Source: Corynebacterium lubricantis DSM 45231 (GTDB lineage Bacteria > Actinomycetota > Actinomycetes > Mycobacteriales > Mycobacteriaceae). From it: 64,000 nt of DNA. Below the pieces are notes generated by a model. The model had not been told where the DNA came from. It made no database searches and saw nothing but the letters and a program-made list of their open reading frames with translations. The DNA is taken from positions 1 to 64,000 of the forward strand of contig NZ_KB902185.1 of NCBI RefSeq assembly GCF_000379425.1, written 5' to 3'. Below, in pieces: positions 24,956 to 33,101 of this stretch. The translations under genes and the position numbers were made by a program. Each line of letters begins with the position of its first letter. Positions within the stretch are counted from its first letter, which is position 1.

Positions 24956-25749
24956 TACATTGCGTGCTGGCCACCGTCGATAGGAATGACGGTGCCGTTA
25001 ATGAACTTGGCATCGTCGGAAAGCAGGAAAGCGACGAGTGCGCCGACCTCTTCCGGACGTCCAAAGCGCTGCGTTGGGTTGACAGAAACGAACTGTTTGC
25101 CCGCTTCTTCCCAATTGTCGCCACCCATTTGTTTCAGGGAGTTTTCCACCATCGCAGTCATGATCGCACCTGGTGCAATCGCGTTGATGGAAATGTTCTG
25201 CGTTCCGTACTCACGAGCGGAGTTTCGGGTGAGTCCGATGACACCGTGCTTCGATGCAGCATAACCGGACTGGTTGCCCACGCCTCGAATGCCACCGACG
25301 GAAGCAGCATTAACAATCTGGCCGCCACCTTGCTTGACCATTTGCTTGAGAACTTCAGCCATACCGAAGAAAACGCCGTTGAGGTTCACGCCGAGGACGC
25401 GAGCGAATTCATCGGACCCAAACTCATGGGTCAGGTTTTGGGTCCCCTCGATGCCTGCGTTGTTGAAAAATCCGTCAATGCGTCCGAAAACTTCGACTGC
25501 CTTAGCAACGTAGGCTTTTACTTCGTCCTCGTGTGCGACGTTGGCTGTTAATACCTCGACCTTAACGCCTGGGTTTTCTTCCTCAAGCTGAGACTTGGCT
25601 TGCTGGAGAGCGTCCTCGTTGAGGTCGACCAAAAAGAGGTTAGCGCCTTCTTGGGCAACACGTTCTGCGGTTGCCAGTCCGAGGCCGGACGCACCTCCCG
25701 TGATGACTACTGACTTGTTTGCGAATCGTTTGGTGAGGTCAATTGACAT
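24952..25749 (-). CDS. SDR-family NAD(P)-dependent oxidoreductase
   Basis: 265-residue classical short-chain dehydrogenase. Cofactor motif TGGASGLGLAT, NNAG at FFNNAGIEG, catalytic Ser in NAASVGG and YxxxK in YAASKHG are all present. The acidic residue after beta-2 (LVDLNED) favours NAD over NADP. Substrate not predictable; similar proteins are annotated as 3-oxoacyl reductases, acetoin/diol or sugar dehydrogenases. The C-terminus ends with the family GG-QHAMY form. Single gene with no obvious pathway partner next to it. Confidence 0.85.
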   Translation of the reverse strand: MSIDLTKRFANKSVVITGGASGLGLATAERVAQEGANLFLVDLNEDALQQAKSQLEEENPGVKVEVLTANVAHEDEVKAYVAKAVEVFGRIDGFFNNAGIEGTQNLTHEFGSDEFARVLGVNLNGVFFGMAEVLKQMVKQGGGQIVNAASVGGIRGVGNQSGYAASKHGVIGLTRNSAREYGTQNISINAIAPGAIMTAMVENSLKQMGGDNWEEAGKQFVSVNPTQRFGRPEEVGALVAFLLSDDAKFINGTVIPIDGGQHAMY

Positions 25750-25901
25750 TGTTTTCCTTCATTTTCAAGTGTTTGCAGTACAAAACCCATCGTACGGATT
25801 CAATTGATTGCCATTGGCGAAAGTAACGAACCTCCCACTCAACCGGATGTATTAAACAGACACCATTTTCCCAACCTTTACTCAGATTCGGAGTTGCGCG
25901 C

Positions 25902-26783
25902 ATGAAATCCCGGAGCCTCCTCTCAGCGGCCGTTTCGGCGGTACTTCTCACGGGCATTGCGGTAACACCTGCTAACGCGTTCGAAGTGACCCCAGTTTCC
26001 TACGGTGGCTGCCACCTCCAGGCAACCCACGGCGATGCGCAGCTGCAATACGAATACGAGCAGATCTACAGAAATACCTTCGTTGATCTGGCAAAACAGC
26101 GGGTCCCTGCTGCAGCCGCCGACATTGAAGTATTGGCAGCCCACGGCCGCGCCACCGTCGCACAGCGGGGTAATGTCGCAGAACCCGATCACATCTATCA
26201 GCTCATTGAAAAGGTCAACGGGCTGTCGAATGCTGCAGGATACGGCGAATGGCTCGGTCTCGATATCCTTACCGCTGTGCGCGGCGAGTATGAAAATAGC
26301 TACCGCAACCTACAGGGAGTGACTAAACAGTACGGTCAGGCCCAAGCCCGCGCCCACGCTAACGAGACGGCGCAGGGCTACCACGAGCTTTTCCACCCAA
26401 AGCGCATTAACAAGTCGGGGCAGACGGACGCATGGTACGCCCTCGAAGCGGATGCCTTTGCTGCAGCCGAATCGACTAACGCGAGGTTCAACGCCTCGCT
26501 GCACGAAGCTTTCCAGGCATGCGCGAATGGCACCGCGCTTTACGACGACTCCGAGGACCTCCCACGAGAAGATATGTGGGTCAGCCCCGACGAAGTCGAT
26601 GATATTAATTACGGCTTTGACAACGCGTCGTCGGCAATCGCGAATGGCGATCCCGCCCGCGCCCTGCACTTTGTCGGTCAGGGCATCCAGGGCGTGATCG
26701 CGCAATTCCAATCGCTACTCTTGCTGCCATTCCTTCCGTTCATTAACGCTTTCTTAAGTACCGGAAGCGGGAGCTCGTCGTAA
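25902..26783 (+). CDS. secreted protein of unknown function
   Basis: 293 residues with a Sec signal peptide (MKSRSLLSAAVSAVLLTG, cleavage after PANA near residue 26). The mature part is mostly alpha-helical, has two cysteines (GGCHLQ and QACANG) that may pair, and ends in a hydrophobic stretch (about 266-287) followed by a GSGSSS tail, so the C-terminus may anchor it in the membrane or mycomembrane. I recognise no domain. The gene is next to, and convergent with, a small RIC-like gene. Confidence 0.65.
   Translation: MKSRSLLSAAVSAVLLTGIAVTPANAFEVTPVSYGGCHLQATHGDAQLQYEYEQIYRNTFVDLAKQRVPAAAADIEVLAAHGRATVAQRGNVAEPDHIYQLIEKVNGLSNAAGYGEWLGLDILTAVRGEYENSYRNLQGVTKQYGQAQARAHANETAQGYHELFHPKRINKSGQTDAWYALEADAFAAAESTNARFNASLHEAFQACANGTALYDDSEDLPREDMWVSPDEVDDINYGFDNASSAIANGDPARALHFVGQGIQGVIAQFQSLLLLPFLPFINAFLSTGSGSSS
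26536..26548 (-). repeat. dispersed 13-mer TCGTCGTRAAGCG, copy 5
   Basis: Exact copy (R=A) in minus orientation inside the secreted-protein gene, read there as Ala-Leu-Tyr-Asp-Asp. Confidence 0.6.
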
Positions 26784-26787
26784 AGCG
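26775..26787 (+). repeat. dispersed 13-mer TCGTCGTRAAGCG, copy 6
   Basis: Exact copy (R=A) that spans the stop codon of the secreted-protein gene (Ser-Ser-stop) and runs into the 6-bp intergenic gap. It is 239 bp from copy 5 and opposite in orientation. Confidence 0.6.
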
Positions 26788-26789
26788 AA

Positions 26790-27101
26790 CTATGCCTTCA
26801 GCAGCGCGGTGACTGCATCGTCGAGCGTGGAAAGCTGATCGTTCATCATTTTGAAGCCCTCGCAGCCGTCGGCCGGGGTGACGAAATCCTCCGCGGAGGC
26901 GCGCAGTCGCGCTTGGGCACCGCGGGCGGAATCGGTGTCGTCGGCCTTGAGCGCCGATGAAAGCTCGTTAAAGTCGGTCTTGACCTGCGCTAAGTTCGAA
27001 TGGTTTTCGCCGTGCACCTTAACTACGGTGTTCACAATCTTCTCGGTCTGAGGCAGCGTATCGACGATTGCCTGATGCAGAGCCTGGGTATTCGCGGTCA
27101 T
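26790..27101 (-). CDS. short protein resembling a reduced RIC/YtfE-type (hemerythrin-like) protein
   Basis: 103 residues, all helical. VVKVHGENHSNLAQV and FVTPADGCEGF resemble two landmarks of the di-iron repair proteins RIC/YtfE/ScdA (VxxVHGxxHPEL and YxxPxxACxT). The segments that carry most iron ligands in RIC (HH near the start, HxxxEE, HxHxEN) are missing. The similarity is my own pattern reading and not a search. If correct, the protein cannot form the normal di-iron site. ATG start with AAGGA upstream (GAAAGGACACTCCC). Confidence 0.5.
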   Translation of the reverse strand: MTANTQALHQAIVDTLPQTEKIVNTVVKVHGENHSNLAQVKTDFNELSSALKADDTDSARGAQARLRASAEDFVTPADGCEGFKMMNDQLSTLDDAVTALLKA

Positions 27102-27179
27102 GGGAGTGTCCTTTCAGGAAGTAATTTTCTTTACATCCCTGAATCTACGAGCCCGGACCGTCAGGTTCCTTGAGCTAGA

Positions 27180-27836
27180 TCAAAGATCGCCCAATTGGTG
27201 CGTGACCTTCTCCATCTGCGCGATCTCGGCGAGCCGGTCGGTGGACGCCATTCCGGTGACCACCACCACGGAGCCGTCGGCGGCGAGGACGGACATGATG
27301 CGGCGGTCGAACTCCTCCTTGTTGGACCAGCCGTTGATGAGGTAGCGCTCGTCGGTCACGTCGGGCTGGGCGAAGTCGGCGAGAGCGGGGGCCTGGCCGT
27401 AAAACTGGTCGCCATAAAAACGCGCGGTGGGGGAGAAGTCGACCGCACCAAGTGGCAGCTCGCCGCCGGATTCCTCGATGCCGCGACCGAAGGGATCATC
27501 GGAGACAACAACCACGTCGTCGGTCGTGGACCAGTCGTGGAAATTCTCGACGGTGGTGAAGACGATCTCGGCGTCGTCGCCAGTAAAAAGCGGCGTGCCG
27601 CCCGCGTTGTAAATACCGAGCGGAATCACGGCCGACTGCCATGAGATCGGCAGATCGATCCGGATCTGCGTGTCGTCGTCGGCGTCAAACTCCTGCAGCA
27701 ACATATTGCCGATCTTGTTGGCCCAATTGTCCAGGGTGGTCGCGGAAAATTCCATGCGGGCGCCGGTTGTCTCGTTATAAACAGTCAGGCGGGGCGAGGC
27801 GGGATCGGTGCGAAGAAGTGGTTGCAGCAAGCTCAT
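27180..27836 (-). CDS. TIGR03089-family protein
   Basis: 218 residues. Matches the actinobacterial TIGR03089 family, which looks like a fragment of an AMP-binding enzyme: N-terminal MEFSATTLDNWANKIGNML, middle PLGIYNAGGTPLFTGDDAEIV (abridged) and DVVVVSDDPFG. Role unknown. Start at 27836 is preferred because on the minus strand TACGAT ends 7 nt before this ATG (leaderless); earlier ATGs at 27845 and 27863 lie in or before the -10. The family usually sits close to the LCP/wbbL block in this genus. Confidence 0.75.
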   Translation of the reverse strand: MSLLQPLLRTDPASPRLTVYNETTGARMEFSATTLDNWANKIGNMLLQEFDADDDTQIRIDLPISWQSAVIPLGIYNAGGTPLFTGDDAEIVFTTVENFHDWSTTDDVVVVSDDPFGRGIEESGGELPLGAVDFSPTARFYGDQFYGQAPALADFAQPDVTDERYLINGWSNKEEFDRRIMSVLAADGSVVVVTGMASTDRLAEIAQMEKVTHQLGDL

Positions 27837-27997
27837 GCGAACCATCGTAGGCAAAAACCGCATGCGATGATTCAGCCAAAGAAAACACCAACCGGGGGTA
27901 ATCGCATTATGTAAAAGTGATCGGTTCGAGCTTGTGTCCGTGGCGGCGTCGTTAGTGTAGTCCGAATCGGAACCCGACCGAATTAAGGATGTTTGCC

Positions 27998-29581
27998 ATG
28001 GCCGATGAAAGTTCCACGACCCAGACTCAACCCCAGACTCAAGAGCGCTCGCTGACGGACACGATCCTTGGCGGGGTGGAATGGCTGGGAAACAAACTCC
28101 CCGAGCCGTTCGCCCTGTTTCTGGGCCTGTTTCTGATCACTGGTGTGCTCTCCACGATCATGGCGCTGATGGAGATTTCGGTCGAGGTCCCGGGATCAGG
28201 GGAGACGCTGGAAATCAAGGGTCTGTTCACCGGCGAGGGCATGGTGTGGCTGACCACCAACTTGGGCGAGAACTATATCGGATTCCCGCCACTTGTCACC
28301 GTGCTGCCCATCCTGCTCGCGGTCGGCGTGGCGGAGAAAACCGGCATGCTGGCGGCGATGATCCGGAAGCTCTTCGGCTCGGCGAAGCGCTGGATCCTGC
28401 CATATGCGGTGGGCCTCGTCGGTGTGACGGCCTCGGTGATGGCGGATGCAGCGTGGGTCGTGGTTCCGCCGCTGGCGGCAATGGTGTTCAAGGCGGCTGG
28501 TCGTCACCCAGTGGCTGGCCTGATCGGTGGCTTCGCCTCAGTCGGTGCGGGGTATTCCACGGCGCTCGTCCCCACCAGCCTCGATGCCCTGTTCGCGGGC
28601 ATCACCAATGCGGTAATGGAAACACTGCCTGGCATCGAAACCACGGAAGTCAACCCGCTGTCCAACTACTACTTCAACGTCGTCTCGGCGATCGTGCTCG
28701 GCTTGCTCGCGGGCTACATCACCGACCGCGTCGTCGAACCGCGCTTGTGGAAACAAGACGTGCCAACCGAGCGGACCGACGATGATTCCGCCGAAGAAAT
28801 CTCGCCGGTGCTCACCGCGCAGGAATCCAAAGGCCTGAAGGCCTCGCTCTTCGCGCTGGTGATCCTGACGATCCTGGTGCTCGTCGCCGTGCTTCCGTCC
28901 GGGTCTCCATGGCGTAACGACGAGGGCGGGTTCCTTCCCGCCTCGCCACTGCTTGACGGCATCGTCTTCCTCGTCTTCGCCTACTTCATGGTCGCCGGTC
29001 TGGTCTACGGCATCTACGTTGGCGCAATTAAAAACACGCGCGACGTGGTGGACATGATGGCGCAGTCGCTGATCGACATGATCGAATTCCTCGTGCTCGC
29101 CTTCATCCTCGGCCAGTTCGTGGCGCTGTTTTCCTGGACCGGTATCGGCACCTGGACCGCGGTCCAGGGTGCTGCCGGGCTGGAAGCAATTGGACTGACC
29201 GGATTCCCCGCGATCCTGGCGTTTATCATCCTGGCATCGTGTCTCAACCTGCTGATCATCTCGGGCTCCGGTATGTGGACACTGATGGCGGCGGTGTTCG
29301 TCCCCATGTTCGCGCTGCTCGGTTACGAACCTGCCTTTATTCAGGCCGCGTTCCGCGTCGGCGACTCGGCGACGCAGGTCATCACGCCACTGAATCCGTT
29401 TATGATCGTGATGTTGGGAATGCTCAAGCGCTACGAACCACAAGCGGGTTTGGGTACCTTGATCTCGCGCATGTTGCCGTACGTGGTGCCATTTTGGGTC
29501 TCGTGGGTCCTTGTTCTGGCAGTCTGGTACTACGTCGACTTGCCACTGGGTCCCGGTGTGGGCGTGTTCTTGGACAGCTAG
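27998..29581 (+). CDS. AbgT-family transporter
   Basis: 527-residue membrane protein, about 11-13 helices, AbgT family (p-aminobenzoyl-glutamate importers; some members export sulfonamides). Recognisable stretches are GMVWLTTNLGENYIGFPP, KRWILPYAVGLVGVTASVM (abridged), and near the C-terminus GDSATQVITPLNPFMIVM. ATG 27998 is preferred over 27989: AAGGA (27985-27989) would overlap the first ATG and is 8 nt from the second. It is followed 23 bp later by an AbgB-like hydrolase, so import and cleavage of p-aminobenzoyl-glutamate is the natural reading. Confidence 0.88.
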   Translation: MADESSTTQTQPQTQERSLTDTILGGVEWLGNKLPEPFALFLGLFLITGVLSTIMALMEISVEVPGSGETLEIKGLFTGEGMVWLTTNLGENYIGFPPLVTVLPILLAVGVAEKTGMLAAMIRKLFGSAKRWILPYAVGLVGVTASVMADAAWVVVPPLAAMVFKAAGRHPVAGLIGGFASVGAGYSTALVPTSLDALFAGITNAVMETLPGIETTEVNPLSNYYFNVVSAIVLGLLAGYITDRVVEPRLWKQDVPTERTDDDSAEEISPVLTAQESKGLKASLFALVILTILVLVAVLPSGSPWRNDEGGFLPASPLLDGIVFLVFAYFMVAGLVYGIYVGAIKNTRDVVDMMAQSLIDMIEFLVLAFILGQFVALFSWTGIGTWTAVQGAAGLEAIGLTGFPAILAFIILASCLNLLIISGSGMWTLMAAVFVPMFALLGYEPAFIQAAFRVGDSATQVITPLNPFMIVMLGMLKRYEPQAGLGTLISRMLPYVVPFWVSWVLVLAVWYYVDLPLGPGVGVFLDS

Positions 29582-29604
29582 CACCCGAATAATAAGGAGC
29601 GAAA

Positions 29605-30921
29605 GTGAATCCTTCTGATGCGTATCTCGCGCACATGGATGCGATTGTGCGCGAGAAAGTCCGCAGCATCGAATCGGCCCGCGCCCCGGAACAGGAGCAC
29701 TACCTGGGTCAGGCAGAGCTCTGGCAGCGCGTTGCCGACCACGTCGAGCGCTACCGCGACGAGCTGAGTTTCATTGTGCGCGACCTGCACGCCAACCCCG
29801 AGCTCGCCTTCGAGGAGACTCGCTCGGCCGAGGTGCTCGCGACGACACTGGAGCGGCAGGGGTTCGTCGTGAAGCGAGGTGCCCATAGCCTGCCCACGGC
29901 CCTGCGCGCGGAGTGGCAGAGCGTGGACTTCGATCCGCGCCGTCACCGCACCATCGCGGTGCTCGCCGAATACGACGCGCTGCCCGGCATCGGCCATGCG
30001 TGCGGACACAACATTATCGCGGCCGCGGGTGTCGGCGGGTTCCTGGGAGCGGCGGGCATCGGCTCCGGCAAGATTGTGTTCCTAGGAACGCCGGCCGAGG
30101 AGGGTCACACGGGCAAGGAATACATGATCCGCGCGGGCATGCTTGACGACATCGACGCGGCGGTGATGGTCCACCCCTTCAACTACGACCTCTCGGCGCA
30201 CACCTGGATCGGGCGGCGCACCCTCAAGGTCGTGTTCAAGGGAATCGCGGCGCACGCGTCGATGCAGCCGTATATGGGTCGCAATGCGCTCGATGCCGCA
30301 AACCTCGTCTACCAGGGCATTGGCCTACTGCGGCAGCAGATGCCGCCGTCGGATCGCATCCACGCAGTCATCGACGAGGGCGGCCACCGCGCCTCGATTA
30401 TCCCCGAGCGCGCCGAGATGAGCATCTACGTCCGCTCGCTGTACGTGGACACGCTGATGGACTTAAGCACGCGTATCGACGATATCCTCACCGGCGCAGC
30501 CCTCATGGCCGGAGTCGAGGTGGAGCGTTCCTGGGATACACATCCGATGTCGCTACCCGTGCGAAACAACACCACCTTGGCCGATCGGTGGGCGCAGACG
30601 CAGGCAGCCCGGGGCAGGGAAGTGCTGCCCTTTGGAGTGCTGCCGGACTCCCAGGCCGCCTCCACTGATTTCGGCAACGTCTCCCAACTCGTGCCCGGTA
30701 TTCACCCGACGATCAAGGTCGCCCCGCCCGGCGTCGCCCTGCATACGAAGGAGTTCGCCGACTACGCCGCGACCGATGCGGCGGTTACTGCCGCGATCGA
30801 CGCGGCGGTGGGTTTGGGGCAGGTGATCGTCGATACGCTTTGCGACGACCACCTCATGAACAAGGCCCGCTCCGAGTTCGAGAACGCGGGCGGGCCAATT
30901 CGGGCGACTGATCTTAGGTGA
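29605..30921 (+). CDS. M20-family amidohydrolase, AbgB-like p-aminobenzoyl-glutamate hydrolase subunit
   Basis: 438 residues. M20D metallopeptidase: metal-ligand segments HACGHNI, GTPAEEGHTGKE and VMVHPFN, and a lid-domain region KGIAAHASMQPYMGRNALDA. GTG start after AAGGAGCGAAA. Paired with the AbgT transporter, it would split p-aminobenzoyl-glutamate, a folate breakdown product. E. coli needs AbgA plus AbgB; only one hydrolase gene is seen here. The 3' end overlaps the convergent gntP gene by 8 nt. Confidence 0.85.
   Translation: MNPSDAYLAHMDAIVREKVRSIESARAPEQEHYLGQAELWQRVADHVERYRDELSFIVRDLHANPELAFEETRSAEVLATTLERQGFVVKRGAHSLPTALRAEWQSVDFDPRRHRTIAVLAEYDALPGIGHACGHNIIAAAGVGGFLGAAGIGSGKIVFLGTPAEEGHTGKEYMIRAGMLDDIDAAVMVHPFNYDLSAHTWIGRRTLKVVFKGIAAHASMQPYMGRNALDAANLVYQGIGLLRQQMPPSDRIHAVIDEGGHRASIIPERAEMSIYVRSLYVDTLMDLSTRIDDILTGAALMAGVEVERSWDTHPMSLPVRNNTTLADRWAQTQAARGREVLPFGVLPDSQAASTDFGNVSQLVPGIHPTIKVAPPGVALHTKEFADYAATDAAVTAAIDAAVGLGQVIVDTLCDDHLMNKARSEFENAGGPIRATDLR
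29864..29876 (+). repeat. dispersed 13-mer TCGTCGTRAAGCG, copy 7
   Basis: Exact copy (R=G) in the AbgB-like gene, read as Phe-Val-Val-Lys-Arg, a third reading frame for this motif. Confidence 0.6.
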
Positions 30922-32269
30922 AAATCAGGCTCAGACCAACGAGGACGGCCACACCGATGAGCGCGACGACGATGGAGACAACGGCAACATCCTTGTAACC
31001 CTGGCGGTGGGTGAGACCACAGACCAGCAGGAGGGTGACCACGGCGCCGTTGTGTGGGAGGGCATCGGCGAAGACAGACGCCATCGCGACGACGCGGTGC
31101 ATGAGCTCGGCGCTGATTCCCTGGTCGACAGCCATGGTGGCCAGCTGGTCGCCGAAGGCCTGCAGCGTAATGGACATACCGCCAGAAGCAGAACCTGTAA
31201 TACCAGCGATGACGGCGGTGGCTACGGCGCCGACGATCAGCGGGTTGTTACTGATGTTGAACAGGGAATCCTGGAAGGCAGCGAAGACGGCGAGGGATGC
31301 GACGACCGCACCGAAGCCAACCTCGGAACCGGTGGTGAATACGGGCAGCACGGACTTACGTGCGCCTTCGCTGATCGCCTCGACGAACTTGCGGGCGGAG
31401 CCAGGCTTGAGGGCGAACACCATCAGACACGCGATGACCAGCGCAATGGTCACAGACCAGACACCGATGACGGAGGTGATGTCGGTACTGCCGAACTTTT
31501 CCTCGGCAAGGTAGGAGGTATCCAGGCGTGGGCCGATGACGTAGGTGTACAAAGCGTTGATGGCCACCATGACGACGATCGGGAGCAGGCCGATAGCGTC
31601 CTTCCACTGCACACCCTTGGTTTCAGCGATAACCTCGGTGTCACCGTGGCGGGCAGCTGCGCCGCCGAGCTCGGCGAAGCCCAAGCCGCGGCCCGCCAGA
31701 CTGGACTGGCGGTAGCGCAGCCAGCCGTAGCCGAGCGCGAAAGTCACGGCACAGGCAATCAAACTGAGCACGGGGGCTGCGAAGGTGGTCGTGCCGAAGT
31801 ACGGAGTGGGGATTGCGTTGTGCACCTGCGGGGTACCCGGCAGTCCGGCCATGGCGTAGGTGAAGGAACCCAGCACGCTGGTCGCGGGCAGCAGGCGCAG
31901 GGAGACATCGCTTTGGCGGAACATCTCGCGTGCGATTGGCACGATGGTGAACGCGATGACCCACACGCTGACGCCGCCGTAGGTCAAAAGCGAGGTGATC
32001 ACGACGGTGACCAGGATCGCCTGGTTCTTGCCGAAGACCGATGCGATGAAGCGCGCGATGTTTTCGGCGAATCCGCTGACCACCATCAGCTGGCCGAAGA
32101 TGGCGCCGGTGAGGAAGAGCGGGAAGTAGCTGACCATGAGTGGGGCGCCGGAGAAGATCACGGCGACGAGTGCTGCGATCGGAGCGGCGACAACCACGGA
32201 GTGGCCGCGGTACGCCAAAGTGATCAGCAGGGAGAGGGCAAGGATGATTCCTAGGAAGGCGATGATCAT
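30914..32269 (-). CDS. GntP-family permease (gluconate or related organic acid:H+ symporter)
   Basis: 451 residues, about 12-14 helices. GntP-type segments are GQLMVVSGFAENIARFI, LLPATSVLGSFTYAMAGLPGTPQ and, near the end, GMSITLQAFG with FADALPHNGAVVTLL. The family carries gluconate, fructuronate, D-serine or citrate-like acids; the substrate here is not deducible. An inverted repeat 72-89 bp upstream of the start may be an operator. Convergent with the AbgB-like gene. Confidence 0.85.
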   Translation of the reverse strand: MIIAFLGIILALSLLITLAYRGHSVVVAAPIAALVAVIFSGAPLMVSYFPLFLTGAIFGQLMVVSGFAENIARFIASVFGKNQAILVTVVITSLLTYGGVSVWVIAFTIVPIAREMFRQSDVSLRLLPATSVLGSFTYAMAGLPGTPQVHNAIPTPYFGTTTFAAPVLSLIACAVTFALGYGWLRYRQSSLAGRGLGFAELGGAAARHGDTEVIAETKGVQWKDAIGLLPIVVMVAINALYTYVIGPRLDTSYLAEEKFGSTDITSVIGVWSVTIALVIACLMVFALKPGSARKFVEAISEGARKSVLPVFTTGSEVGFGAVVASLAVFAAFQDSLFNISNNPLIVGAVATAVIAGITGSASGGMSITLQAFGDQLATMAVDQGISAELMHRVVAMASVFADALPHNGAVVTLLLVCGLTHRQGYKDVAVVSIVVALIGVAVLVGLSLIFT

Positions 32270-32340
32270 GGGCGCACCCCTTCAGCCTGAGTGGATTGTG
32301 ATGAGTTGGACAACGGTTGTCTCCTTTACCGATATGAGCC

Positions 32341-32358
32341 ACAGTGATGGATCACTGT
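32341..32358. promoter_or_regulatory. inverted repeat upstream of gntP-type gene
   Basis: ACAGTGAT-GG-ATCACTGT: two perfect 8-bp arms around 2 bp, 72 bp from the gntP start. A dimeric repressor site (for example GntR type) is plausible; not matched to a known consensus. Confidence 0.45.
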
Positions 32359-32509
32359 TATGGACATCACAGCTTTTGCTAAAAGACACAATCCCAGACG
32401 CCGACCTATTGCATCCAATACTTGTTTGAACCCGTGCTAATAAGAAAACTGCATAATTAAAGGCAAGGGAGGATGCAGCCCGCCTCCTGTCGCAGGCATA
32501 ATGGAGTGT

Positions 32510-33091
32510 ATGAATCCAACTTCCATCACGTTATTTTCGCCGCCCCGAGCCTCGGGAAAGCCGGACGAACTCGCACACATCCGCGATACAGTGCTGTCGC
32601 TGGCGGAGGAAGATGGAATCGAGGGCTTGGAATCTCCGCAGCTCACAGGCAGCGAGGTGACCTTCGGGCTACAGGCAGGCTTCGAGGACGACGTGCTCGC
32701 GTGGATCGACGACGTCGCCCTCTCCGAGGGCTACGGCCTGCGCACCGATGAGGAGGTGTTGCGTTTCGGCGACGAGGACGTCAGTTTCATGTACCAATTG
32801 CGTGGCGACGACGACCTCCGCCTCGGTGCGAGCCGCGCCGGGCTGGAGCCGATCGTGGAATCGATGACCGAGGACGAAGACTTCATCAAGATCACGCGCT
32901 TTAACATCGACGATCCGGGCGACGAGGACACCTATATCAAGGCGACCAACCTCGCCTCCTTGGACGGCTTTACGCTGGAGGTTTCGCCGCCGCGCCGCAC
33001 CACGATTCTGGCCGATGCCACCCAGGCGGTGCAGGTAATGCAGCGCTGGATGGACGGGGAATCCTTAGCTGAGCTGTCGTGGTCGGACTAA
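32510..33091 (+). CDS. acidic cytoplasmic protein of unknown function
   Basis: 193 residues, strongly acidic, no membrane segment. I recognise no domain. ATG 32510 is preferred to ATG 32501: GGAG and a CATAAT box directly precede it. Convergent with the LCP gene, with only 10 bp between them. The regular alternation of strands and helices suggests a folded two-domain protein and not a disordered one. Confidence 0.65.
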   Translation: MNPTSITLFSPPRASGKPDELAHIRDTVLSLAEEDGIEGLESPQLTGSEVTFGLQAGFEDDVLAWIDDVALSEGYGLRTDEEVLRFGDEDVSFMYQLRGDDDLRLGASRAGLEPIVESMTEDEDFIKITRFNIDDPGDEDTYIKATNLASLDGFTLEVSPPRRTTILADATQAVQVMQRWMDGESLAELSWSD

Positions 33092-33101
33092 GCCGTCGTA
33101 A

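Noticed and set aside
28538-29584. 348-codon frame antisense to the AbgT transporter
   Set aside because: Very Arg/His/Gln-rich, with no domain; the sense-strand transporter is clear.
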